Positions 1 through 6,769 of a stretch of DNA of 14,394 nucleotides are shown here, one piece after another; the first letter of the stretch is position 1; every line of letters begins with the position of its first letter. The stretch spans positions 1 through 14,394 of the forward strand of contig JADNRY010001229.1 in the NCBI GenBank assembly GCA_015501585.1, written 5' to 3'. The notes beneath the pieces were generated by a model, which worked only from the letters and a program-made list of their open reading frames with translations, had not been told where the DNA came from and did no database searches. Made by a program: the position numbers and the translations under genes. This stretch comes from Rhodocollybia butyracea (Eukaryota; Basidiomycota; Agaricomycetes; Agaricales; Omphalotaceae).

Positions 1-237
1 AACCTGCTGAAATGGGAAGATGTGTTGCCGCCGTGGAGTCTAGTTCTAGGACTGGCAGCCTCAGCTCTGGCGATTCGTTCAAGCGAGATGGTGTTTGGTG
101 CCACTGAGATTGTTCAACGGGAAGGCCGGATGGGTATCTTGAGGCGGCCGGTGGTGCTTCATGTTGCGTTGGGAGGCATTCTTGCTGTGTTGTGTTTAGG
201 GGGTGGGCGTGGAGTGCTAGGAGGTTTTTGTCGATGA
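1..237 (+). CDS. C-terminal part of an unidentified membrane protein (5' end outside window)
   Basis: The frame is open from the first base of the window and ends at TGA 235-237, giving 78 residues with no convincing start, so this is probably the last exon of a gene that begins to the left. Two hydrophobic stretches are visible: one around residues 11-24 (SLVLGLAASALAI) and one around residues 56-70 (VLHVALGGILAVLCL). A polar, charged loop containing an RMGILRR basic cluster lies between them, and the tail is glycine-rich. This arrangement suits the last two membrane spans of a multi-pass protein with a very short C-terminus. The stretch is GC-richer than the AT-rich sequence that follows, which supports coding. 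I do not recognise the family, and the start could be an internal exon boundary that cannot be seen here. Confidence 0.5.
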   Translation, partial: NLLKWEDVLPPWSLVLGLAASALAIRSSEMVFGATEIVQREGRMGILRRPVVLHVALGGILAVLCLGGGRGVLGGFCR

Positions 238-511
238 GATGGAAGAAGACGAAAACTGCGTAGTTAGATTCTTATTTGTAGATTGCGTGTATTATTATCT
301 ATTTAGGAGTTCTTTCTCTTTATACCGACGCTTACATAGCCGCGACGATTGGAAGCCAACCGCTCAGAATTGTACGAGACGGGAACGCTTTCTCGTGTTC
401 TTTCACTTCCTTCGAGATGATACGTTCAAAGTGTGACCTCAATAAGCAATAAGGAAAGAGGATACTTATATCGATCGGATATACTCCTTCCTTATCCTCA
501 GACAGTCGGGT
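238..511. other. AT-rich intergenic stretch, no gene seen
   Basis: This stretch follows the stop codon of the left-edge gene and is noticeably richer in A and T. Short open frames exist, but they show no splice signals, hydrophobic pattern or recognisable motif. It most likely holds the 3' untranslated region and spacer of the left-edge gene. Confidence 0.4.
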
Positions 512-761
512 TCAATAACTGCTTTCAAGTTGCCACGAACGTTCAAGCTCAAGCGTCATAATGATGTCCAGTTCATCATTCTGAGTCTTACTGATAGAAA
601 GATACTCGTCGTTAATGGTGACTTGGCCGGATCCGCTACCAGTACATGCCTTTCGGATGTTGCTGACTTGCAGTCCCGCTTTGTACAATCTTGGTGCTCC
701 TGTTGGGAGTCGCCGGTGGTCGAGGTTGAATGCTGGCTTTAGCCTTTTTCACTTCCAACAT
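512..761 (-). pseudogene. Possible frame-broken small protein-coding segment (unrecognised)
   Basis: On the minus strand an ATG at 761-759 opens a frame of about 42 codons rich in K, A, P, S and T, ending at a TAG in the middle of the segment. An overlapping minus frame begins ACTGSGSGQVTINDEYLS and runs to TGA at 514-512. The second frame has the look of a small extracellular beta-rich protein (Gly/Ser turns, alternating hydrophobics, one Cys). Joining the two needs a single frame change, like those seen in the clearer genes of this window. I do not recognise a family. It could equally be chance open frames in an intergenic region, so confidence is low. Confidence 0.2.
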
Positions 762-960
762 TGCCCATCTCTACCATTCCTTTGCTATCCTTCAAAGATG
801 TGAGGGATGGGTTTGTAGTATAAACGAATTTAATTTTAACTCTCCAAAGGAGCTTGTACATCGATCCTTAGATCCCTTCAGGGAGTCGGGAACGGCGCTA
901 AGGATTGCTAATGGGAGTAGCTTCTCCATGCCCGTCCATTTAATCAAAATGATACATTGA

Positions 961-1022
961 CATCCTGCAACGCTCGAGCTTGCGGGCTCGAGATGAAAAT
1001 TGTCTATACTGTACTCGTATGT
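961..1022 (-). pseudogene. Degenerate 3' half of a tRNA-Met gene
   Basis: Read on the minus strand, this stretch aligns with the 3' two-thirds of the tRNA-Met gene at 4179-4279. It shares CATACGAG (anticodon plus start of the intron), an intron-like piece with GACAATT, then ATCTCGAG (anticodon stem 3' strand), a T-arm with GCAAG and a TCGAGC loop, and TTGCAGG of the acceptor 3' strand. The T-stem no longer closes fully (GCAAG against GTTGC) and the acceptor has drifted. The 5' half (acceptor 5' strand, D arm and anticodon stem 5' strand) is absent; in its place lies the left end of the repeat-bounded element at 1007-1269. It cannot encode a functional tRNA. Confidence 0.6.
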
Positions 1023-1028
1023 ATGGAG
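1007..1028 (+). repeat. Left terminal inverted repeat of the MITE-like element
   Basis: This 22-bp end begins TACTGTACTCG. It matches the reverse complement of 1248-1269 at 21 of 22 positions; the one difference is G/A at the eleventh base. Its CTCGTATG core also matches the intron-side sequence of the nearby tRNA-Met fragment. Confidence 0.7.
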
Positions 1029-1034
1029 CAGGAA

Positions 1035-1237
1035 CCGTCACGTGACCCGTCACGGTGCTGATGTAGCAACAAGCCCAGTTTTTGACCGTGACATGGGCAA
1101 AAAATGGCAACCAAAACCTGAGATTTTTGGGAAAATTTCATAGATTCTTTACATGTCACGGTCCTGAACTAGCAACCAGCCCGAAATTTACCGTGACGTC
1201 ACGGTATTCTGGCAACGCAACAAGGCCTCCCCGTGAC
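1035..1237. repeat. Array of CCGTGAC motifs inside the MITE-like element
   Basis: CCGTGAC or its complement GTCACGG occurs at 1035-1047 (inside the palindrome GTCACGTGAC), 1047-1055, 1086-1092, 1155-1161, 1189-1206 and 1231-1237. The copy at 1189-1206 is an 18-bp perfect palindrome made of two head-to-head motifs. Copies at 1086, 1191 and 1231 each follow a related leader (AGCAAC-AGCCC or CGCAACAAGG), so a roughly 30-bp unit appears three times with spacings near 105 and 40 bp. Such repeats are typical of subterminal protein-binding sites in DNA transposons; the binding role is inference. Confidence 0.6.
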
Positions 1238-1247
1238 TGACCGTTGC

Positions 1248-1269
1248 CTCCATACATATGAGTACAGTA
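1248..1269 (-). repeat. Right terminal inverted repeat of the MITE-like element
   Basis: This end reads CTCCATACATATGAGTACAG followed by TA, the inverted partner of 1007-1028. The flanking AGTAAC does not resume a tRNA sequence, so the missing tRNA 5' half is not found on this side. Confidence 0.7.
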
Positions 1270-1308
1270 AGTAACTCAAGGGGTCAAAGCTCACACGACA
1301 ACGGCAAG

Positions 1309-1715
1309 TTACCAACTGGTCCAGACACGCCAGTTCTGACTTTGTATAGCTCCGAATATCACGACTGCAAAATCGGTCATGAGCTACAGGACAAAACTTG
1401 ACCAAATGTAGAACTTACTGAATCAGTTGTCCATTCTCTTCTTTCCTTTTCAGTTGGACAGTACCAATATCCAGAGACCATCCTAGGAAACCATCCACAC
1501 CACCGGGTGTCATCGGGAGGAGATTCAAATGGAGCAATCTCCAGGACAAAATCGCCATGCGGCCAAACCTTTGGAAGATTCTTCACAAGGGTGCTTGTCT
1601 CAGTGTTATCTGTCGTGTATACTCTTCCGTAGCGTACTGTACCAATTTGCCGTTCTATGGCTGAGAGGGCCAAATCAGGGAGGTTATGCCGACAGGGAGT
1701 CATGCCAGTAGTTAT
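1309..1715 (-). CDS. Two spliced exons, probably the C-terminal end of the CK1-like kinase gene (or a separate small gene)
   Basis: Exon A (1715-1419) is 99 open codons and exon B (1383-1309) is 25 codons ending in TAA. They join in phase 0 across a 35-nt intron with a GTAAGT donor and a CTGTAG acceptor. Upstream, the last recognised kinase exon ends at a GTGAAC donor, giving a 62-nt intron (1777-1716) with acceptor CCACAG. That intron joins the two parts in frame only if one base is missing from the kinase tail, a defect common in this window. The protein is rich in W and P (VWPHGDF, WCGWFPRMVSGYWYCP) and ends hydrophobic (FAVVIFGA). I do not recognise a domain. The alternative is a separate 119-aa protein starting at the ATG at 1703. 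The splice sites make coding likely; membership in the kinase gene is inference. Confidence 0.4.
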
Positions 1716-1773
1716 CTGTGGAATTGAATGTGTTCAGTTTATGTAAAACAATGTAGTAGCTCAAAAAACAGGT

Positions 1774-3266
1774 TCACCTGAGTATGGAAGTCGCAAGATG
1801 GAGCGGTCCCGAGACAGAGAGATCACTAGTGTCCAGACTGGGTATCGAGGGGAACGGTCGGAAGGTTTCTCTACGTTCACTCCCGAGACCCTCTAGTTTG
1901 TCTTTAGTTAATGAGTACAGGCTTAACTCGAGATGATCGCCGGAGCGAGCGACGCTGCGCACAATGGCCGGGCGAAAGGGAAATTCCTCGGGGTCACCAG
2001 TACGATGATAGTAGCTTCGGCCAGGTTCTCTAGGTTTAGGGTCATATTCTAAGCTTTCTTTGCACAAAACACGCGCCAGGATCAAATCGCCCCGCCGAAT
2101 CGAAGGTGGTTCCGTTGAATCGTCAGCCTCTTTCGACAAAGGAGAAGTGGTTTCTATTTCACTTGCTTCACTCCAGCTATACGGCGTATCGGGACCGGCG
2201 ATAGCAGATAGCTGGCTCCGCAGGAAATCATAGTCAGGATCCCCACTCCACTCGAGAGAAAAGCAGTGGGACACGAAACGCTCAAGCTCTTGGGGTAGCC
2301 CTGACACAGTCTTGCTGGTATCCACGAGCGTTTTTTCTCTTCGATGCGCTGTTTGCGATGTTTCTCAGTGCCTCCTGACAGTTTTTCCCATGGAAGAGAC
2401 CACGAATGAGTCGAACCAATATGTACGACAGAGTTTGAAGATCGTCCGCCGGGATAGGGCTGTAAAGATATGAGCTTATGACGATATGATATGATATGAT
2501 ATACATGCCTTGACCGAGATGCATGCTTAGACTAGAATAAAGGGGTGTTCCCATAGCTGTAGCTTCACCAGGCGCAAAATGTACGTTGGTATCACGGTCC
2601 GGTACCTGCGTGCAAAGCCAAAGTCTATTATGTGCACAGTGTCGCGGTTAGGCTGATCGTCTCGTCCAAAAATGAAGTTTTCGGGCTGGATTGCAGTTGA
2701 GAAAAAATCATGGATCCTCTGAAAAATATAATTTTACCTTTAAATCCGGTGGATAAAGCCATGGAGTGTATGTACTCGACTGCAGTCAGCTAGAGTGGGA
2801 ACAATCGCGAAACTCTCGATTGATGGCTGCAAGACACACCATTCCGAGACCCACTTTGGCCACCCTCTCAGCGGTAAATTCCTGTCTAGATTGACGAAAA
2901 CGAGTTGCGACAGTTGGGCCCAAAAGTTCCGTGGCCGCGACGCGAAATTTAAGTTCAGTTATCATTGTACCATATGCATATACACGCGGTATGCAAGGAT
3001 GCCCCTTGAGGAGCTGTAAGAGTTTGTATTCGTAGTCGAGTATTGGACGAGTAATTCGCGAAAGAGCGCGTTCTCTCTTGATTGCGACGAGTTCGCCAGT
3101 TGGACTGAGATATTTGTCCACGATACCTGTATATCGTCCATTGAGCCGTCACACGGATGGGAGCAGTTAGCTCACCGTAGCCCCCTTCTGCGATAAACTC
3201 GATATAAGCAAAGTCTTCCAAAGAAACAGTCTCCAAAGGAACGGCAGTACAAGGGTTGGTTTCCAT
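1774..3266 (-). CDS. Casein kinase 1-like serine/threonine protein kinase (frame-broken)
   Basis: Start chosen at the ATG at 3266, followed by ETNPCTAVPLE. The kinase landmarks appear in order: a Gly-rich loop GGYG-GIV split by an intron; VAIK (ATP-binding Lys, near 3085); IHRDLKPENF at the catalytic loop (near 2765-2690); IIDFGFARRYR at 2611-2630; then GTPLYSS, SMHLG, DDLQTLSYILVRLIRG and LPWEK. The YRD...GT-Y-S...HLG-DDL-RG-LPW series is characteristic of the CK1 family. A long C-terminal region (about 180 codons) follows, with a kinase tail (RFVSHCFSLEW) and a region of unknown function (RPAIVRSV, FRPFPSIP). At least four GT-AG introns are visible. Several frame changes interrupt it, for example within MAFIHRD, before RDRDT and before LPWEK, although all catalytic residues are encoded. 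Expected length is about 430 aa, more with the downstream exons. Basidiomycete genomes carry many divergent CK1-like kinases; substrate unknown. Confidence 0.72.
2483..2502. repeat. GATAT x4 microsatellite inside a kinase intron
   Basis: Four perfect tandem GATAT units lie just inside the 5' end of the intron that separates the GTPLYSS-SMHLGQ exon from the DDLQTLSYIL exon of the kinase gene. The donor GTATATC overlaps the repeat edge. Confidence 0.75.
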
Positions 3267-3469
3267 CTTGGATGATGAAGAGGAACGATAGGGTTTATGG
3301 TTTTTGTGTCGAGAGGGGAAGGGAAGATAATACCTGGAAACTATTCGCAAGCAAATGTTCCGCAATATAACCAAGTCGATCATCCCAGTCACCTTGAATC
3401 GAAATGAATCGAATTTACAATATTTCAAGTTAGAGTCTGCACGAAGCGTCATCATAAGTTCCCACGATT
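3267..3469. promoter_or_regulatory. Divergent promoter region between the kinase and the 160-aa gene
   Basis: This 203-bp interval separates the start of the minus-strand kinase (3266) from the start of a plus-strand gene (3470), so both promoters must lie in or near it. An open minus frame runs through part of it, but it lacks conserved features and sits upstream of the chosen kinase ATG. I see no clear TATA box. The role is inferred from gene orientation only. Confidence 0.35.
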
Positions 3470-3950
3470 ATGTCTCGAATGCTGTATTCTACTTTCTGGC
3501 TTGAGGATTTTACCAAGGACAGGCTCAATAGTACCGAGGCCAACTTGAACCTTATAACGGTGTTCTCCAAGTCGCGTGCGTTAAATCAAGACCACAAATG
3601 GAACAAAGTCTTGGTTTCCGGCCCTCGATGAGCCCAAAGAGTTACGCGAGAAGTGGGTTGAGGGACAGGCTGGTTCATGAGATCGCAGACACCCTGTGTA
3701 TCGGAGAGGAAGCGGTAAAAGAACTGAGTGAGCTTGAGCTTGAGGGGTACCCCGGAAATCAAGTCTGTAACTTGCTTGCAGCGCGACACTCTGTGAGGTC
3801 TCATGAACTTGACCACTCTACTCTATGCTGACGCTTATAGCCAGATAAGGACTACAAAGGAAATCATGATATGTCGCAGTCGATGAACTTCTGAATAAAC
3901 TCGTTCGCCTTGGTCGCATGAAGAATAATCTCAATCGCTCCTTCAAATAA
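3470..3950 (+). CDS. Unrecognised protein of about 160 aa, apparently intronless (frame-broken)
   Basis: Starting at ATG 3470, the protein begins MSRMLYSTFWLEDFTKDRLN and continues through LNLITVFSKSRALNQDHKW to KVLVSGP. It then passes through DEPKELREKWVEGQAG, HEIADTLCIGEEAVKELSEL, YPGNQVCNLLAARHSVRSHE, YADAYSQIRTTKEI and DELLNKLVRLGRMKNNLNRS, ending at TAA 3948-3950. Four one-base losses (near 3625, 3677, 3824 and 3880) are needed to read it continuously. The span of 481 nt plus 4 equals about 161 codons with no intron needed. Composition is charged and helical, with no signal peptide or membrane span. The evenly coding-like sequence on both sides of each break argues for a real gene. I do not recognise the family. 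It is divergent from the kinase gene. Confidence 0.5.
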
Positions 3951-4178
3951 TCAGGACCGCAAAGACATCTTGAAGTCACTGCGATTTTATGTCTCCATAT
4001 GAAGCCGCGGTGCTGACCCAAAGGACCTCCGGTACAGAGAGCAATCATACAGCAGCGCAAAGAAAGCAGTGCAGAGGCTCTGATTGCTCGGGGACTCCCA
4101 CTGAAAGTCATTCCTCCGTGCTCCATCCGACAAAAACAATCATCCTCCATTTCCACTTCCACTTCCATTCTTGCTATA
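3951..4178. other. Spacer with a GGAAGT-type repeat and a T-run downstream of the tRNA
   Basis: No convincing gene is seen. Open frames on both strands lack motifs. At 4147-4168 the plus strand carries short CCATTTCCACTTCC-type pyrimidine repeats. On the minus strand, a run of five Ts at 4136-4132 lies about 43 nt beyond the 3' end of tRNA-Met and is a candidate RNA polymerase III terminator, though it is farther away than usual. Confidence 0.35.
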
Positions 4179-4279
4179 TGCTCCCTGCAAGGCTCGAACT
4201 TGCGACCTCGAGATAATAATTGTCATCAATCTCATACCTCGTATGAGACTCGCGCTCTACCGACTGAGCTAAGGAAAGC
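4179..4279 (-). tRNA. tRNA-Met (anticodon CAT, elongator type) with a 27-nt intron
   Basis: Read on the minus strand, the acceptor 3' strand AGGGAGC plus discriminator A pairs with GCTTCCT if one extra T in the 5' strand (GCTTTCCT) is ignored. The D arm is GCTCAGTCGGTAGAGC, and the anticodon stem is CGAGT/TCTCG with the same T-T pair at 31:39 as in yeast tRNA-Met. The anticodon loop is CT-CAT-A, then a 27-nt intron beginning CGAGGTATGAG, then A38. The variable loop is AGGTC and the T arm GCAAG-TTCGAGC-CTTGC is perfect. Intron placement directly 3' of position 37 is canonical. The A and B boxes are present. The extra T makes an eight-base 5' acceptor strand and is probably an error of the kind seen elsewhere in this window. 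An initiator tRNA is less likely because the T loop TTCGAGC is the elongator form. Confidence 0.85.
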
Positions 4280-4486
4280 GATACAATTTTTGAATAAGCA
4301 TGGATCTTATCTCTACTTGTTCTAAACTGGAGCTGTTTTAGCTATTTTATACAGAATACACTACAAAGTTCCGCAGATAAATCATAGCTACATATAGGAT
4401 AACATAGTCCGAGAACAAGCATAAGGTATGATGGAATACATAGAAAGACACTGGCAGTACAAAGAGTCGAGCTATTTCTCGTTCTC
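4280..4486. other. Spacer between tRNA-Met and the 3' end of the ADF-H/PH gene
   Basis: AT-rich, non-coding in appearance. It should contain the 3' untranslated region of the minus-strand gene ending at 4487 and the upstream flank of the tRNA. No repeat or motif is seen. Confidence 0.4.
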
Positions 4487-6489
4487 TTATAGGCCAGCCG
4501 CGTAGTGGAGCATCCCCAACATCTTTATCTAAGAAGTATGGATGAGCATCGTAAAACACAATAGATGTATATCGCACCTTCTCTTCCTCCGTATCACCAA
4601 AGACAGACCACGGATCGCGACCGTCCTTGAACACGATTGCAAACGAATATTTGATGGCTTTGAGCTCCTCGAAACCTTCGTCAGGTTCCCGTTAGACCGC
4701 CTATCTGACCACGCAGCTCCACTTCGTCAAGGACTTGGTTCATGTCCTGGTGGTTCTATAGTGAGCTTCCAAACAAAACATGTACAAGCACGCTACGCAC
4801 CTTTGGACTTCGATACAAAAAGAATTTGCTCCCTACAAGCTTGATGTACCGTCTCCGCCACACAAGAGAGTCACTCGTTTGTTATAGTAGCCCATGCGGT
4901 CGTCGACCCATTCGACTTCATCTCCCCTTTCACTTCCTTGACCATATCCTGCACCTTGGTCTTTCGTTCAGCGTCCATCTTCCTCTTGTCATCAGCCTCT
5001 TTTCTCTTCTCCCCTCTGCTTCTCGAGCCAACTGCTGACGCCATTTCTCCAGCTTCTCATGTTCTTGTATCCTTCGCTGTCATCCTGCTCTTTCCTCATT
5101 TCAATCTGCTTTTCCTTTCGTCTTCCTCCTTCTCCCTCTGTATCTAAGCACGTCGCTCTAATTTCCTGGAGCTCCTGTTCTAGCATTGCTTTCCGCCATT
5201 CTTCCTCCTCCTCCTCCTGTCGTTTCATCTCTTCTCGTTCCTGCTTTATACGTGCCTGGCGCTCAGCCTCTTCAGCTTGCGCCCTCCGTTCTCTCCGCGC
5301 GCGCTGCTGCTGCGCAATCTGTCGTCTCGGCACGCTCCTCTGGATTCAGGAATAGATACTGCATCCTGAACCCATTTCCGGTCAATCGGAATGGAAAACA
5401 GGGCGCCATTGGGTTTGTCGATGAGAGAGTTTTGGGGAATTAGGATGTCGACGAGAACTTCGTCATCTGAGGATTGTATAGGATGTGATATGAAAGCAAA
5501 CTCTGCGGAGACTGCTCCTGAATTTCTGGGTTATTACGGCTCTGGATCGTAAGGGGGTGGAGTGGATTGGCTCTGCCCTGGTCCTTGGTGGAACTTGGGC
5601 GGTGTCGGAGGAGGAGGAGGAGAGATGCATCGTCGTCACTTTCCCAGGGACATCTTCAGTCTTGTTACGACTGCGCCGTAAGATGCTGGAGAATAAGCTC
5701 TGCGATTTGTGCGGTGAAGAAAATAATCGGGCGGGAACTACTTTGGGATTGTATTTTCCGTGAAGGAGCGACGAACACTATGGAGATGAATCATTGGATC
5801 TGATGTCGTCGATGATCAAAGTTGGTGATGTGTGGGTCTGAGATGAATGAATATTCGTTGTGCACTTCGTCGGGTTTGAGAACAGCCTGGTGTACAGAAG
5901 ATGGGGTGAGATTGGATGAGATGTCATATTAGTGTAGTGTTCGCTCTAAAGAACAATATGTCGAAGACAAAGATTAATAAATAGAATATACGTGACTACT
6001 TGCCTTTATAACAGCGCTCCAACAGTCGCGATTGAACAAGGGCACGAGCTGAGCTGATTAAGGCGGGTAAATAATTACAGCTTGAACAACTCACCTCGCC
6101 GTACGCCTGACATTTGGGGCGGAATATAATTGATCAAAACATATCCAGGTTTTGAAGGTACCTCTTCGTGATAGAATGCTATATGTACCGCCGAAAGGTC
6201 CTCGAATGCTTGTTTGAGCTCTGGAAGTCCCCTAGCTCCGGATGCATGGAGAAAGAACTCGTCCTGAAGCGAAGTTGGGTATTTGGAATTGGCTAGTAGC
6301 TTTACTCGTCACGTACGTTTTCTCCTCCGTATTTTAACAACAACCTGGAAGATAATTCACATTTCAGACTAGTTCACATTTAACAGAACAGAAAAACGCA
6401 CCAGTTTGTGTTTAACTCCGAGTCTAACATAGACTCGTAGACTGTCAAGACAGATTCAATTTCCTCTTCGCTAATATTCGGGCGGCCAT
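4487..6489 (-). CDS. Actin-binding protein with N-terminal ADF-H domain, coiled coil and C-terminal PH domain (frame-broken)
   Basis: The N-terminal ADF-H (cofilin/coactosin-type, actin-binding) domain shows NISEEEIESVLTVYESML, NTNWLLLKYGGEN, LPELKQAFEDLSAVHIAFYH, GYVLINYIPPQMSGVRRARA and LKPDEVHNEYSF. The VLINY-P...SGVRRA segment is the domain's conserved actin-binding core. A Pro/Ser-rich linker follows (PPPPPTPPKF), then IDKPNGALFSIPIDRKWVQD, a strongly charged coiled coil of R, E, Q and K (5333-4930), and a PH domain. The PH domain includes WRRRYIKLVGSKFFLYRSPK, VELRGQIGGL, FAIVFKDGRDPWSVFGDTEE and KMLGMLHYAAGL, stopping at 4487. Clear introns are 6401-6345, 6316-6264, 6094-6049, 4800-4756 and 4576-4529. 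Start 6489 needs one base change before NISEEE. Several other frame breaks lie in 5900-6040, 5300-5800 and 4690-5000, where exon borders are uncertain. Expected length is near 560 aa; likely cortical actin or membrane-linked. Confidence 0.72.
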
Positions 6490-6769
6490 CTTCGGGAATA
6501 ATAATAATGAAGGTTCAGTGCTCAGCAAGCCAAGAAAACTGGGCGTAAACTGATCATGAAGGTCGTGGTTGAGGTGGAAACTGAAACACGGTGATTTTTG
6601 TTACACCCGCACGGCGCAACTGTCAGGACAGCCAAAGCAAGATGAACAAGCTTCATCATAAGATTTCGCGGGACTTCATTGGAACTGAGTGGATATCTAA
6701 TTGGAACTGAGCAGGTATCTAATACATGACACAAGCTTCTCTAACAACCCCTGTCTACAGCTGCTATCA
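6490..6769. other. Intergenic region upstream of the ADF-H/PH gene
   Basis: This 280-bp stretch lies between the 3' end of the thaumatin-like gene and the start of the ADF-H/PH gene, both on the minus strand. A short minus frame from 6659 begins with a hydrophobic, signal-like MMKLVHLALAVLTVAPC. No splice join connects it convincingly to a downstream exon, so I treat it as spacer and promoter. A tandem TTGGAACTGAG repeat occurs twice at about 6678-6711. Confidence 0.35.

Larger units (their letters stand above)
1007..1269. mobile_element. MITE-like nonautonomous DNA transposon with 22-bp terminal inverted repeats
   Basis: The ends at 1007-1028 and 1248-1269 are inverted copies of one 22-bp sequence (TACTGTACTC then R-TATGTATGGAG) that differ at one position. 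Weaker inverted similarity continues inward through CCGTCACG/CAGTCACGG. If the outer TA on each side is a target duplication, the element is 1009-1267 (259 bp), matching the TA preference of Tc1/mariner-type elements; that assignment is inference. No protein is encoded. The interior carries repeated CCGTGAC/GTCACGG motifs, including an 18-bp perfect palindrome, and three direct repeats built on TAGCAAC-AGCCC. Small size, inverted termini, no coding capacity and motif-rich subterminal sequence are the standard features of a MITE. The left end abuts and overlaps a tRNA-Met fragment, so the exact left boundary is uncertain. Confidence 0.65.

Noticed and set aside
3401..3419. GAATCGA short repeat (TTGAATCGAAATGAATCGAA)
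   Set aside because: Only two near copies in the divergent promoter; too short to support a regulatory claim.
2955..3455. Longer minus-strand start (MMTLRADSN...) for the kinase
   Set aside because: The sequence upstream of METNPC lacks conservation, crosses the divergent promoter, and after GGYGE it reads into the intron. ATG 3266 directly precedes the kinase N-terminus.
3818..4168. 116-codon minus-strand open frame starting MEVEVEMEDD
   Set aside because: Its start is produced by the CCATTTCCACTTCC repeat, it has no domain, and it runs antisense into the end of the better supported plus-strand gene.
5059..5443. Plus-strand Ser/Cys-rich open frames opposite the coiled coil
   Set aside because: They are the complement of Glu/Lys/Arg-rich codons in the coiled-coil region; such low-complexity shadows are expected.
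6522..6734. Signal-peptide-like minus frame (MMKLVHLALAVLTV) as a first exon of the ADF-H gene or a small secreted protein
   Set aside because: No splice pair joins it in frame to NISEEE, an ADF-H protein has no signal peptide, and the frame is short. ATG 6489 immediately before the domain is simpler.
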